A stretch of 64,000 nt of DNA from positions 2,522,207-2,586,206 of the forward strand of contig OX465283.1 of assembly GCA_949987705.1 (NCBI GenBank), in the 5' to 3' direction. This DNA is from Thereva unica (taxonomy: Eukaryota > Arthropoda > Insecta > Diptera > Therevidae). The notes under the pieces were generated by a model, which saw nothing but the letters and a program-made list of their open reading frames with translations, did not search any database and was not told the DNA's origin. Position numbers and translations under genes: made by a program. Below, piece by piece: positions 22,846-33,268 of the stretch (position 1 is its first letter; each line of letters begins with the position of its first letter).

Positions 22846-24380
22846 ATTGCGATCTGCGACCCACAAAAGTTATAAGCAAGAAGTCGCAAATTTACTGACT
22901 AACATGAAAATGCCTACTACTCGCATTTTCTGGAAGGTGGTCGACTTCACGCGAAGCGATCACCAGAACATAATGTTCCAGGGGCTCTGGAGCGTTGCCA
23001 GGAATCCCTGTCCGCCATTTCCGAAGGGCTATCGCCATCTGATCGGGTGACCGCACGGACAATACGAATCGTCCGAAGACGCGAGACGCGGGTCAAGCCG
23101 ATGACGCCTTTCTGCTTATTGGTGAACGGAAGAAATCGTGGAACTCCGCAAGACGTGCCTACGATTCCGCCGGAAGGTACAGAAGGCGAGAGTTCACAAT
23201 ATCTACGCAGCCCCTAAGCGGCCAAAAAATCGCTGAAGCAAGTCATAAAGTCCAACTAAGGGAGATTCTGGAGGGCCCTCATGCGGTATGTGGACTGAGA
23301 CCCGTGGAGATTAGGGTACAGGATCGTCACGAAGACGCTGGGAGCCTTTGCTGAAGGGTCTCCCAGGAATCCAGCCACTTTTAGCGATATCGTGGATACC
23401 CTCTTTCCCACCCCCCCCCCCCCCCCCCCCCTTCAACGAATAGGAGCTGATGGTGGCCGCTCGCTCCATGTGTAACCGGAAGGCTTCAGGTCCTTACGGC
23501 CTTCCAGTAGAAATATTGAAGGCAGTAGCTTCCAGCCATCCTTCTCTCTTGCTGGAAATGTATAACTCGTGCCTGAAGGCGAGTAGTTTCGCTGCTCGCT
23601 GGAAAATCGCGAGACTTGTGCTGATCGGTAAGAGAGGGGGCCGGTAGACACGGCAGCGTCTTTAAGACCCTTATGTATGTTGGACACGAAGGGGAAGCTA
23701 CTGGATTGGCTACTGAGGCCACGTCTTCACGAGGCCCTACAGGCGGTGGGAGACCTGGCCGACAAACAGTTTGGCTTCCACTATGGACGAGGTCCAACAG
23801 GTTGTTGAGGATGCCAGACACTTGTGCCTGCTAGCCACTCTAGACGTAAAAAACGCCTTCAATTCCGTTAGGTGTGACAGTGCGCTGACCAGGAGGACTA
23901 CCTGAATGAGCGCTTCATAGAATATCAAACTAACCATGGCTTGCGAATGAGGGATGTAACATCTGGGGCCGCCCAGGGCTCTATTCTGCGACCCGACGTT
24001 TGGAACATTTCCTACGACGGGCTCCTACGTCTGGGCATGTTCGTGGTTGGGTACGCTAATGACGTCGCGGTGATCATCACCCGAGAGATGTCGAAGCCGG
24101 GCAGATGCGCCTCACAAAACGGAGATCGTGTTACTCACGAAAAAGCGCATCAGCAGGGTACGCAATTTCGGGGAGGAGACGCGTCCATCCGTTCACGGTC
24201 CCAGCCCCGCATGCGACGTCTGCTCATGCGCACGGCAGAGTCGATCTTGCTCTACGGATCAGCGGTGTGGGCCGATGCTTAGCAAGAGGAGCAGGATTTG
24301 GAAACGCGAGACGGCGTGGGCTTCCAGGGGCTACAGGGGATTAGAACTCTACTAACCCATGGGAGAGCCCGGCCTATCAA
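22846..24380 (+). pseudogene. R1-like non-LTR retrotransposon ORF2 relic
   Basis: The plus strand carries, in order, RKVQKARVHNIYAA, a Pro-Ala-Thr-Phe then DIVDTLFP segment, KASGPYGLPVEILKAV (23,482-), LLLEMYNSCLKAS with WKIARLVLIGK, ATLDVKNAFNSVRC (catalytic Asp block), GAAQGSILRPDVWN with YDGLLRL, GYANDVAV (the usual GYADDVA with Asp replaced by Asn), and ILLYGSAVWADA. This is the R1-clade order. Frames change several times, and a 21-C run interrupts the frame at 23,411. Confidence 0.8.
23411..23431 (+). repeat. Poly-C tract (21 C)
   Basis: An uninterrupted run of 21 cytosines follows CTCTTTCCCA. It sits where the R1-like frame reads a proline-coding LFPP-type segment, so it probably expanded from a short CCC stretch. 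The assembled length is uncertain, as with any long homopolymer. Confidence 0.9.
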
Positions 24381-24439
24381 TAAGTTGGCACGAAAACTGA
24401 CCATTACATTGTGGACAGTCATTGAAACACTGTTCAAAC

Positions 24440-24680
24440 TAATTTAAATTCGAAAAGGAGAGGAACTGACCCTCATCGTTTTTAACCTGATTCTGAAGAA
24501 AGCGATCCGAGATACCAGTTTCACAGGAATTGGTAGGATACTCCATATAACATCGTAACGTTGGTGCCATTCTCCTCTGATGGTTGTGACAGGAATTGAT
24601 GCGATCCTCCACAAGTTCACCCAAATAAGAGTTTACTCGGACGATATCGATTATCGATACCGACATTATTAAAACAAAAC
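24440..24680 (+). pseudogene. RT fragment with VFNLILKKAIRD ... YSDDIDY
   Basis: The plus strand reads VFNLILKKAIRDTSF and later RVYSDDIDYRYR, matching the LFNLALEKVIRD...YADDIDIIG pattern of an insect non-LTR RT. The first Asp of YADD is Ser. It resembles 13,280-13,580. It follows the R1-like relic directly but belongs to another family. Confidence 0.55.
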
Positions 24681-24902
24681 CAAGGTATTGTTACACTATC
24701 GAAGGCAATTTCTAAAACTCAAGATTTCTTCCACATAAAACGAACTGACGAAGTCCAGCATAGAATAAAAGGAATGGTAATCGTATGGTGCAACGTATAT
24801 AAGACTATATTAGAACATAAGTAGTGGAGCTACTAAAAAAATTGTTTCAATACAGGATTTTTTTCCATAATTTTGTATCCATGGAAGCGAACTACACTTT
24901 TC

Positions 24903-24962
24903 CAGAGGAGGTGAAAAATATTTGCATATAATAAATATGCATATAATATTTTCCACCTCCTT
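24903..24962. repeat. Imperfect palindrome (hairpin), about 57 bp
   Basis: GGAGGTGAAAAATATTTGC is followed by an AT core with ATGCATAT and then its near reverse complement ending TTTTCCACCTCC. The arms are about 25 nt and the loop is AATAA. No terminal duplication was found. Confidence 0.7.
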
Positions 24963-26434
24963 TCAAACAAACTTTCAAAACACACAACATTTCTCTTAAT
25001 TTTTTCTCTCATTTCCATAATAAGATAGCCTTTTGCTATACTTCACTGATTTCAAAATACTTTGTGTGAAATCGTTACTTAAGAGAATTATTTATTGTTT
25101 TAAATTAAAACTAACAAAATTTGCACTATTCAGGATATTATCCAATCATCCATTTTAAATGTATACAATTAAAATAAAAACAATTGAAGAATCGCATCGA
25201 CTTCATTAAAATAAAACATTTATAATGATTTAATTATGCAATATAACATTTTCCTACAACTATGCAATATTTATATTAGAAAAAATTATAGAAAAATTCG
25301 ATTTTTATGGCAATTTACTGATTTTTTTTCTCAAATTTATTAAACAAAATATTGTTTATTAATAATTAAATCTTCTAACCGTTAACAATGACACACATCG
25401 TAAACCATTTTCATATTTTTTAGAAATTTTTAAATATTATATTGCTCCAAAAAATATGCAAAATTAAAATGTCCACAGATATCGCCTCTTTGACTAATTG
25501 AACATTTGCTATGCTTACCGTATCTGTTTACAAATGACTAGAGAGCCTTAATACGAAGCATTGATCATAGAGTAATCTAGTATATAATAATAGTATATAA
25601 TCAATGTACGAAGGGTAGTTCATGGTTAGAAGATTATACCTAAAACAAGTATGTGTTGTTTGTTGTGAAATACTTAGTTTTATGCAGTAACATTACAAAA
25701 GTACACAGTTTAAGAACCAAATAACTGGCAACGGAGAGATTTAAGGATTTGAAATAGTCCAGTCAAATAGTAGTTTTAACGTAAGTTGCAATTGTAAATT
25801 GCGGAAGTTGTTGAGAGGTTACCATCATAGCACGAAAATCACCTTCCATCTGAACCATAAATTCTTCCATGGTAAATTGACGCTCTTCGTCACGCATCTT
25901 CCACCTGAACTACAGGGGGTATGTCAACTTCATCAAGAGTCCGTGGGGGTTGGTACAGAGTTTTCATGCACAAAAATGATACTGCGCATCAGCTACTACC
26001 AAGTCAGTAACTGGCTCTACACGTTGTGCCAAATTTCACCACACAAAAAACAGTGGGTTTTAAAGGCAGAGATACTTGAATGCAGCAGTTTTCATTCACG
26101 ACTTTCTTGAGCCCTTTTCAAATAAGCAGCAATGGACTTTTCGGTCACATAATTCTTCCTGCATTTGTCATATTTGGGCGCAGAAGGCGTAGGATTACTC
26201 GTTGTACCCGAAAACCCCTATGAAGAAGCAGAGAGATATTAGAAGAATGACTTCTAGGCGCCATTGTCCCCCAGTCCATAAAAAGGTCAATTGACGTAGT
26301 ACGAAAACTACAGACCAATCACAATGTTGAATACACCTTACAAAATACTTTCACATATTGTGACCGCCGAAAACCTACCTAAAGATCTCTCAAATCTACT
26401 TTGTAACAACAATCCAAAGAGTTCCTTTCCTTAC
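24963..26434. other. AT-rich intron DNA
   Basis: Strongly AT-rich to about 25.8 kb, with TAGTATATAATA repeats at 25,580-25,605. An ORF at 25,799-26,110 has no motif and no splice context. Nothing else is supported. Confidence 0.4.
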
Positions 26435-26590
26435 CTTATCATGGCTTTCTTCAAGCTCGATTATTCTAAACTCCAAAAGTTCATTCTGCTCCCTTAACTC
26501 GTGTGACTGCCTCTTAAGGTTATCTTCCCTTTGTTCTAAATATTTTATTCTTTCTAAGTATTGTTGCATTCTACTACTGCTACTGTTGGC
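26435..26590 (-). CDS. Host coiled-coil gene, exon 5
   Basis: The exon has 52 codons between acceptor tcgttacag and donor gtaagg, both phase 0. The peptide includes MQQYLERIKYLEQREDNLK and QNELLEFRIIELEE. Leucine, isoleucine or tyrosine recur at heptad a/d spacing with charged e/g positions, so it is a coiled coil. It is separated from exon 4 by a 58-nt intron and continues that exon's helix. It has no retroelement motif. The residue pattern suggests a cytoskeletal or scaffold coiled-coil protein, but I cannot name it. Confidence 0.8.
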
Positions 26591-26648
26591 CTGTAACGAA
26601 ACGAGATAGATATACGAAAAGGGAATTTATTACCAACGTGGCACTCAC

Positions 26649-26783
26649 CTCTAACACAGTCTTTTCTAAATCTAATATTTGTTGCTTGGCTGATTCTAGT
26701 TCTTTCTTTAGTGTCTCATTCTCCCTTTGTACTGTTTCGTTTATTTTTTGTATATTTTCTAGCTCTTTCGAGTATGTTTTTAC
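26649..26783 (-). CDS. Host coiled-coil gene, exon 4
   Basis: The exon has 45 codons between acceptor ccattccag and donor gtgagt, both phase 0. The peptide begins VKTYSKELENIQKINETVQR and runs to QQILDLEKTVLE. Heptad spacing is clear and there is no proline or glycine, which indicates a continuous coiled coil with exon 5. The 58-nt intron between them is typical of insects. Confidence 0.8.
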
Positions 26784-26929
26784 CTGGAATGGAAAAGTAG
26801 TTACTATGATTTGTAAAGGAGGTGCTCTATAAAGAATTAAGAGTTTGGATAAATGATTTTGGAATTTTGGGTAGAAGTAATTGTAGGATTATTGGTGAGA
26901 TAGCCTAGCTTAGCCTTTGTTCAAAATCT

Positions 26930-27681
26930 CTTCTTGAGGGTATTTCGACGGAGAAATCCTTCCTAAAGGTCAGGTCAATCTAGGACGAAAGTGGTTGAAC
27001 CCTCGGGTATTAGATTCAAGGTACTGATATGTCCGTAGGGTTTTGAGGTCCAGGCCTCGGTTGTTTGATGTGAAGGTCGGAGGGACTAGGTGCAAGAGAA
27101 CGTGGGGCATGCTCCACATGGCCCCTACTGTTTCCATTCTCGGATCATTTCCTACTTTATGACGTTATAGTTCCTGCATCGCGCTGGCCACCAAACTAAC
27201 GAAAAATACTTGAGAATTTTGCCAAAAGTCTTTTTACAGGCGTAGAAGTCTGTACAGGCATTTTTTACCCTTTCGTGAATCTCTGACTTCCAGTTGAGTT
27301 TAGGATCCAGTATTAGACACAGAAATTTCACTCTGCTTTATTCTGACACTCATCCGGACACCATTGCCACTAGGTCATCTGCGTATGCAATTACTTTAGC
27401 ACAAATGTTGTCTAGTTTTTATTTGCGGAGATGACACCTCCTTGTGGTGTGCTTCTGTTGGCGTATTTGATTACCGTCTCGGTTCCCAAATCCGCTTGAA
27501 TTATTCTCGAGCACAGCATAGCTGCTAGGCCTTCCCTGAGGCTTAATTCTACGTTTACGGCTATGAGAGATTCTCGAATCGACTCTGTACGTACGTTATT
27601 AAAGGCTCCTTGTCCTTCTGTATCTAAGAAGGCGGCTAAAATAGATTGTTTGTAATTTAGGGTCTTTTTAATAGTTCTCAC
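26930..27681 (-). pseudogene. LOA-like retrotransposon, 3' piece (RT palm and thumb)
   Basis: On the minus strand the frame from 27,681 reads VRTIKKTLNYKQSILAAFLD (catalytic Asp), then RSTPQGGVIS and VIAYADDLVAMV at about 27,370-27,395. WKSEIHERVKNACTDFYACK follows near 27,300-27,250. This is the LOA-like RT order. Stops lie after the YADD. At 27,681 the frame is cut by the plus-strand RTE-like copy B. It resumes at 28,716 on the far side. Confidence 0.8.
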
Positions 27682-27686
27682 GCCTT

Positions 27687-28715
27687 CTGCGCCGTCGTCT
27701 GGTCCCAGAGTGTGAAGAGGAGGGTGGCCGACCTGCCGAATTGACGCTATCGGAACTACGACTTATCGGATTGAACAAAGAAGTTTGACAGAAAATGAAA
27801 TCGGAACAGTTGCAGCCGACTGAACAAATATTTGCTCTCCGTCAGCTAATGGAAGGAAGAGGTCGTTGCGGCAAACGAACTGTCAACGCTGAGTTCGATA
27901 CGACAACAACTTCGTAACCGACTTGATGTTCGACGACGATAGCGCCGTCTTCGCCAATACGGATGTAGAAGTACCTTATACGATATTCCCCAAATCGCGG
28001 GTTACAAATCAATTCCGAAAAGACCAAAGTGCTAACAACGAATGGATGGAGGGCCAGTGTTCACCTCGATGGAACACAAATCGAAAAGGTTACGAGGTTC
28101 AAATATTTGGGATCATTGGTTGCGGACAAGACAGTGCGATGTTCACAGCTGCATCGGCCAGGCAACATGCGCCTCGCTCAAGTGGTGCATATGGAAACGA
28201 ACAAATATTACCATCAAAAAGAAAGTTGATCGATCCGATTCTTCTTTATGGATCGGAAACATGGACACCGTTCAAGACGGACGTCAACAAGCTCGAGGTC
28301 TTCTAAATGCGATGCTTGAGGCAGATTCTCCACGATCGCATTCGAAACAAGACAGTTAGACGAAGATGCGATCAACAGACACTGATCGAAGAAGAAATAC
28401 AAAAACGTCAATTACGATGGTTTTGACATGTTTTCCGAATGCATGATAATCGCTTGCCACGTATACTTCTCTGGCGAGACTGTCCGACAGTCTGGAGAAT
28501 TCAGCTATCGGCACCGAAGAAAACATGGCTCAAGAATATCGAGGGCGACTTAAAGAAACCACGATTATCAGTTATCGAGGCTCGAGACGTCACCAAAAAC
28601 GTCAAGAATGGAAATCGTGAATGGAGTTCAAGACCCAGCGGCAAAAACAGCAGCGTATCCGTTGCGGAGACGCCCCGCTTGGACCGCCAGCTAACGGATC
28701 AAAGAAGAAGAAGAG
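27687..28715 (+). mobile_element. RTE-like retrotransposon, copy B (internally deleted, inserted in LOA-like element)
   Basis: It begins with the same CTGCGCCGTCGTCTGG end as copy A. After large internal deletions it carries an RT palm remnant (TDLMF-DDD-SAVFANTD near 27,910-27,965), ILLYGSETWTPFKTDV-like and R-x-Q-LRW-like pieces, and the conserved 3' tail ending ATCAAAGAAGAAGAAGAGG. The flanks look like a diverged target duplication (TTCTCACGCC left, CTCTCACCTCC right). The LOA-like reading frame on the minus strand continues across it. Confidence 0.75.
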
Positions 28716-28970
28716 GCTCTCACCTCCTCGTGCAGAGCTGTGTCGTTGGTTCTACCAATAGGCCTAACTGCAATGCGACGACTTAAGATTCCTTGTCAAA
28801 TTCTGTTAAGACTGGCTAATTTTCCGTAATCTTAAGATAGTTTGAGTAAGAATCTTAAGTCGTTTTAAGACCATTGTAGTTAGGCCTAAAGAAGTAGGCA
28901 TGTTGCACTGGTGACAGTAAAGTTACATCTACCTATTGGCGGATATGGAAATGGGTGATCCTAGGCCATG
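28716..28970 (-). pseudogene. LOA-like retrotransposon, upstream RT piece, sense part
   Basis: The minus strand reads LLSPVQHAYFF and, beyond a 126-bp MITE, GRTNDTALHEEVR. This is the block that normally precedes the VRTIEKTL segment found at 27,681. Removing the MITE and the RTE-like copy leaves one open frame across this region. The 5' limit is a strand switch at about 28,970. Confidence 0.75.
28761..28886. mobile_element. Small MITE (TA target, mariner-like), 126 bp
   Basis: It starts GGCCTAACTGCAATG and ends CATTGTAGTTAGGCC, which are inverted repeats with one mismatch over 15 bp. TA flanks it on each side (28,759-28,760 and 28,887-28,888). The interior has further inverted CTTAAGATT/AATCTTAAG pairs. 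It has no coding capacity. It lies inside the LOA-like RT frame, which is open on both sides once the element and one TA are removed. TA duplication points to Tc1/mariner-type mobilisation. Confidence 0.85.
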
Positions 28971-29160
28971 TTCAAGAGGTACGTGGTGCTTAGCTATGTC
29001 CTCATGAGTTGGAGCCGGGCGATGGTCGTTTTCATCCCAATGATAGAGAGAAGAGGTTACGACTCCGCGAAAGACTGTAGGCCGATTAGACTGATATCCT
29101 TCGGGCTTAAGACACTAGGAATGCTATGACGATCTATGGATAGTGCTACCGAGACTTTTT
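28971..29160 (+). pseudogene. LOA-like retrotransposon, inverted 5' RT piece
   Basis: The plus strand reads MSWSRAMVVFIPMIERRGYD and CRPIRLISFGLKTLGML, the fingers block that normally lies just upstream of the QHAY..TALH block. It is in the opposite orientation to the adjoining minus-strand piece, head to head. This is the arrangement expected of a 5' inversion during target-primed reverse transcription. Confidence 0.7.
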
Positions 29161-29998
29161 GTTTCCCAAATTGAATGGGTTTTGGGATCAGAAAGATGGC
29201 AGTTGCGACGCTGTTGATTTATTGTACAAAATGTTCGAAGCCTTCATTATTTAAAAAAATCTAGGCGCCTAGTGTTTGTAGCTAATGTAGATTTTCTGCA
29301 GTACTATTTCTTATTGAAAGAATTATTTTGATTAGACCGAAATTGGGTCTTAAAAACTCTCATATTCAACATAAATCATTCCCGTAACACCAAAACGGAG
29401 AACAAACCCCTCGCAACATTTTACTCTAACATCGTCTAACCGAAATGCCCTTTTCGATGCCCTCTAACCAAGCACAGCACTACAATCCGACATTGTGGCT
29501 GCAATAAACAGCCGATATGCAAATTCCCGCTTTTAACTGGACAATAATCGAGAACGTCTAGCAACCGTTAAAGTAGCTTCGAGGATAATCTGCGGCCACT
29601 TATCAAAGTATCGCACAACGTTCTGTCGGCGTCTTGTTTCTGTCTTGGGCCAAACCCCTCCGTTCCCAGCCAACACAGCCAACAAAGATAAGAGCAAAAG
29701 ATAAAATAAAGCGCATAAAACTGAACTTAAAAAATGTCCCCGAGATAAATTCGTCCAGAAATAGAACACCCAGAGCCATGGAAATTCTTAGGGGACAGTT
29801 CGATGTCTGTTGAGCAAGGCCATGGCGGGATAAAGTAATGTTTCCGTTGGCTTTGTTTCAATGGGGATTTGCATAGGAGGAAGCACGGGCAACAACAAAG
29901 TGCCACAGGAAGGAGACTGCTCACAAGGAGCCCTACATGGAAGGAAGGAAGGAAGGATGGAGGAATGTCTTGAAGATGCTGTCTTAGTGTCTACTAAC
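29161..29998. other. Intron DNA, nothing assigned
   Basis: The region lies between the LOA-like relic and host exon 3. A GGAA run at 29,938-29,957 is the only simple repeat. No coding feature is supported. Confidence 0.4.
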
Positions 29999-30103
29999 CG
30001 ACTGCCAAATGTCTGGTGTATCTGCGCCAGTGGGAGGCGGTTGAGGACTTATAGATTGTGGCGCAGATGAAAGAGCTGAGTCTGTGTCAGAGCCAGTGGG
30101 ATC
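29999..30103 (-). CDS. Host coiled-coil gene, exon 3
   Basis: The exon has 35 codons between acceptor catttttcag-type and donor gttagt, both phase 0. The peptide DPTGSDTDSALSSAPQS continues with PQPPPTGADTP and ends DIWQS. It is Ser/Pro/Asp-rich and without heptads, so a flexible linker before the coiled coil of exons 4-5. The intron to exon 2 is 58 nt. Confidence 0.75.
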
Positions 30104-30161
30104 CTGAAAATGAAATATGGATTAGGGGTGACATAAAAATGGTTGAGGAAATTCATAATAC

Positions 30162-30224
30162 CTTGGCTCTGAATATGTGAAGTTCGTTATGGACTTCTAA
30201 AATTCGTTCAGTAATTTCGTGTGG
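30162..30224 (-). CDS. Host coiled-coil gene, exon 2
   Basis: The exon has 21 codons: PHEITERILEVHNELHIFRA plus K. The acceptor is tatttttag and the donor gtatta, both phase 0. It is a short amphipathic helix. The small size and symmetric phase mean that skipping it would keep the frame. It is supported by the adjacent 58-nt intron and exon 3. Confidence 0.7.
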
Positions 30225-31699
30225 CTAAAAATAAAGAAAAGGAAATTTGTTAAAATATGTATAAGCAAGCAATTTAAAACTATTTTTAAGACTATATCTT
30301 TCATTTTAAGTATTTCTATATTTGTAATGTTATATTAGATGTTCTGGTATTCCGAAAAAGTGTTAAGTTCCTTTTTAAATAAAGCCTCAGTCAGAGAAGT
30401 TTGTCTTTCTATTGCTAGACCACTTTTTATCAACTTTTAGAATTAGTCAACTGTGTTTAATTCACCTGTATCCTCAATATTGATTTCCCGAAAACACTTT
30501 CATGAAAACGAGTGAGTTCAAGGCGTTGTGGACCACGTATCACATTCAATTCTAATTTTTACTAGCCTCTGGCTTAACCCCAAGTTACATTAGATTGAGT
30601 GGACTCAAAAAAAATTTGGTATGAGCCAACAAAATTTTGGTATGATGCAACATATTTTCTGTTGGACACAACAAAATTTTGGTATGACAAAGCTTCCGCA
30701 TGCAATGAAACTGGCAGAAATATCTATCGCCATGCAAGGGAACAGTAAATTCCAGGACTTCTTAGGCAGCCTTAGAGATCGGTAGGTCCACACGTACGTC
30801 TAGTTCGATGATAAATGCAACCTAGTGACTGAATGTAAGAATCTGTGCCTTGCAGCTAGCAGTCTCATGGAACAGAAGAATGCAGAGAACTTAGAAGAGT
30901 AGAAAAAATAATTCACACACGGAATTTGACTGTCCGTCGTTGGATAGAAGAAGTTTTGAACAATCCGGAGGATAATTAAGCGTTGAGCCCTGCGTTATGT
31001 AGATGTTGTAGCAATTCGGAAATGCTGTATGTCGTGTTATCCTGTTAAGCACGAAACTTCAGCCTTGCCAACCATAAAATGGAAATTAAGAAAAAAATAG
31101 GGAAAATGCTTGATGTGCAGAAAGGACTATAGCGGCACATACACTACCCATAAAGCCCATGATAACATTCGTATCATTAGTGTGACCGCATTGAACTAAT
31201 CTTAATAGCTTTGCTACAAGTTTAAGATTCAAAGAATGGCCTGCCTCTTCATCACTGGGCTATTAGCATATTGCCGACTGTAGCGCTGGAGACTTTACTC
31301 AATTCGGTACCACTTGCCACTTGCATCTTGAAGAAGAGAAATCCGTTACGAATGCTGGACTAAGGCAGAAATCGAAAGACTACCTGGGCGATTGTGGACC
31401 GTGGAATTCTACAACTTTCAGCGCTATGGTGGAGATCACAGAAGCGGGAATGGTATAACAGAGCACAAAACGGGCAAAGGCAAACCATAGTGGTGAAAGT
31501 TCCTGACCGGTCATCAGCTCAGTTAGTTATATGAGAATGAACTTGGTGGTCACAGCCCAAAAAGGAACCGCCGCATCAGCGCAGCTCTCGCGAGGTTGAT
31601 GCCTAAAACCTAGGGGTACCTAGGCCAAGCAGTCGCCGATGTTAGTGGGCATGACTCCACTTGACACTCTGACAGCCGGGACTACAGGGTTATACGAGC
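30225..31699. other. Intron DNA with a short repeat; possible gag-like relic
   Basis: At 30,608-30,686 the words CAACAAAATTTTGGTATGA and close variants occur three times. At 30,990-31,160 the plus strand has cysteine-containing frames (RCCSNSEMLYVV, CLMCRKDYSGTYTT) that could be an old zinc-knuckle gag. The pattern is too weak to classify. No host exon was recognised. Confidence 0.35.
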
Positions 31700-31950
31700 T
31701 GGAATATGGAAGTGGGCGGTACGATGGATTCAGGTTCGCGGCCAGTCTATCGCAGCACGGCAGAAGAGTTGGGACGAGTCTATATAGTTAAGGCAGATGA
31801 ACCCATAGTCATATCAAATAAGGGAGTGGACTTACACGTTATAGAGCATAGCTTCATCGGTTCAGGTTGGACGAATCACCGTTCTGTCCAGAATATTCGA
31901 ACCATAAATCAGACGCGGAGCATGCCTTTTTCAAATGCTTAAGGTGTGCG
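31700..31950 (+). pseudogene. Weak R1-like C-terminal remnant
   Basis: About 100 bp around 31,760-31,850 aligns with 3,360-3,440 (GGGACGAGTC ... AAGG(C/T)..(A/G)TGAACCCA ... TATCAAA). That is the region just before the R1-like C-terminal motif. The motif itself is not preserved here. Confidence 0.35.
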
Positions 31951-32589
31951 TAGCACTAACGACTGCGGAGAACCCCCGGGGCCAGATGATAAGATCGGAG
32001 TATGTGTGAAGTAAGGTACAAGTGACACTGAAGCCCTTCCACCATGCTTAAGCAATGCGAGCCTCAAAGAGCTAGCTAATTCAGCTCCTTGACGCAATGG
32101 CGTACAGCAATAAGAAGCTAATTTTTTTAGCCCCGATAAGAGATCCAATGGACTGAGAGGCAGAATGCTGTCCATCTTTCGACCCCAGTGAATTAGATAG
32201 AAAATATTGTCAAAGTCATCTTCCCCGCAAAGGCAGAGACAGTAGGTCGTTGACCATGCGCCACTTTTATGCCTCTGGTGAGCACGTCATCGAGGGTTCC
32301 TTTTAACGTTGGTGAAGGCCGACCGAAGTAATGCCTTTTACCTTTTGAGACTAGCATGTGGGTGTGCAATCGAGACTTTGGAATTGGGTCCTGCGACACC
32401 AAGCTCTGTACCATGTTCCATCTTTCATCCGTCGTTAAACCAGTGGAGAGGTTTTGGATCCGCAGGAAGAAAAAGTTCTTCCTCCTCAGAAGTTCCTCCT
32501 CTTCCGAATTTCCTTTGGAACCGCAGTTCACCAACCATATGGTGAGATACGCGGCAAATGGCAATGTTTGGGATATTGTTAAGGATATT

Positions 32590-32775
32590 CATGTATCCTT
32601 TGAATGTATAGGGTCAGTTGGATGAGATCTGGACTCAAAGCACTTATGGCGGCGGATTTCCATATGAAGATATGCAATAGGGTCAATCCAATGATTGCCT
32701 CCATCGCAGCTGTGGGGGAGGTCCGCATAGCTCCGGTAATGGAGAGGCAAGCAAGCAAGGATCGACGTAGCGTGT
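32590..32775 (-). pseudogene. LOA-like retrotransposon, RT connection segment
   Basis: The minus strand reads ACLSITGAMRTSPTAAMEAI and then LHIFIWKSAAISAL. This is the segment between RT thumb and RNase H in LOA-like elements (compare ALRTTPTDALNVMLHLPPL at 19,300). It is in line with the RT pieces at 33,269-33,990 on the same strand. A SINE and an LTR-like repeat lie between them. Confidence 0.7.
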
Positions 32776-32813
32776 TTACTCTTAAGCCACCAAACTATAG
32801 CGGCATAAGTGTG

Positions 32814-33055
32814 GGCCTCGGTAGTCTAGGGGTAAGGCGCCTGACTACTATCCCAGAAGTCCCGGGTTCGATTCCCGGCGGTGCCACGGTCCTAGCCTTT
32901 CCCAATTGCCCGCCTACATAACTTTCCTTCTTTCTTCTTCCCTCTTTGCATTCCTGATTCCTCCTGTCATAGCCTTCACTAGTTCTCTTCCCCGCTCCAT
33001 CAAGCGCATGCCATCGGTTGGTTGATGAGATTCGACTCGTTTCAGGAGGCATAAC
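32814..33055 (+). repeat. tRNA-derived SINE, copy 4 (best preserved)
   Basis: GGCCTCGGTAGTCTAGGGG contains a near-consensus A box. CCGGGTTCGATTCCCGG forms a perfect T arm with a consensus B box. The acceptor stem pairs at six of seven positions (GGCCTCG with CGGTGCC). The anticodon stem (around CCTGACTACTATCCCAGA) does not pair well. The tail has CTTTCCTTCTTTCTTC as in copy 1. The intact boxes would permit RNA polymerase III transcription, but the fold makes a working tRNA unlikely. Confidence 0.75.
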
Positions 33056-33126
33056 ACTCCAGCGAATTGTTCTCGATGCCCCGATGTCAGAGTCGCAAAA
33101 TAGGAGTAGTTGAAGTAAAATACCGC

Positions 33127-33267
33127 AGCTAGGTTGTGACAGTTCTTTCCTTCACTTCTCTCTCTATCTTCCGACTAGAGCTGCTGTTCGACATTTTCAA
33201 AAAAATAAATACATGGTCGACAGTACAAAGGGGCCTTCCCTAAGTCTCTAGTGTGTCACATAAAAAA
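33127..33267. repeat. LTR-like 140-bp repeat, copy 1
   Basis: A core of 126 bp begins TGTGACAG and ends TGTCACA, with an AATAAA at about 33,205. It is nearly identical to 58,044-58,180, differing by a few indels and one two-base change. The identity includes short flanks (AGCTAGGT before, TAAAAAA after). TG...CA ends suggest an LTR. The shared A-run could instead be a retroposon tail. It interrupts the LOA-like RT right after the VKPVVT segment. Confidence 0.65.
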
Positions 33268-33268
33268 A

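Noticed and set aside
32814..32886. A functional tRNA gene
   Set aside because: A and B boxes and T arm are good, but the anticodon stem does not pair and related copies are scattered as SINEs.
32795..33052. 85-codon minus-strand frame with APPGIEPGTSG
   Set aside because: This is the antisense translation of the tRNA-like SINE (B box), a well-known false protein.
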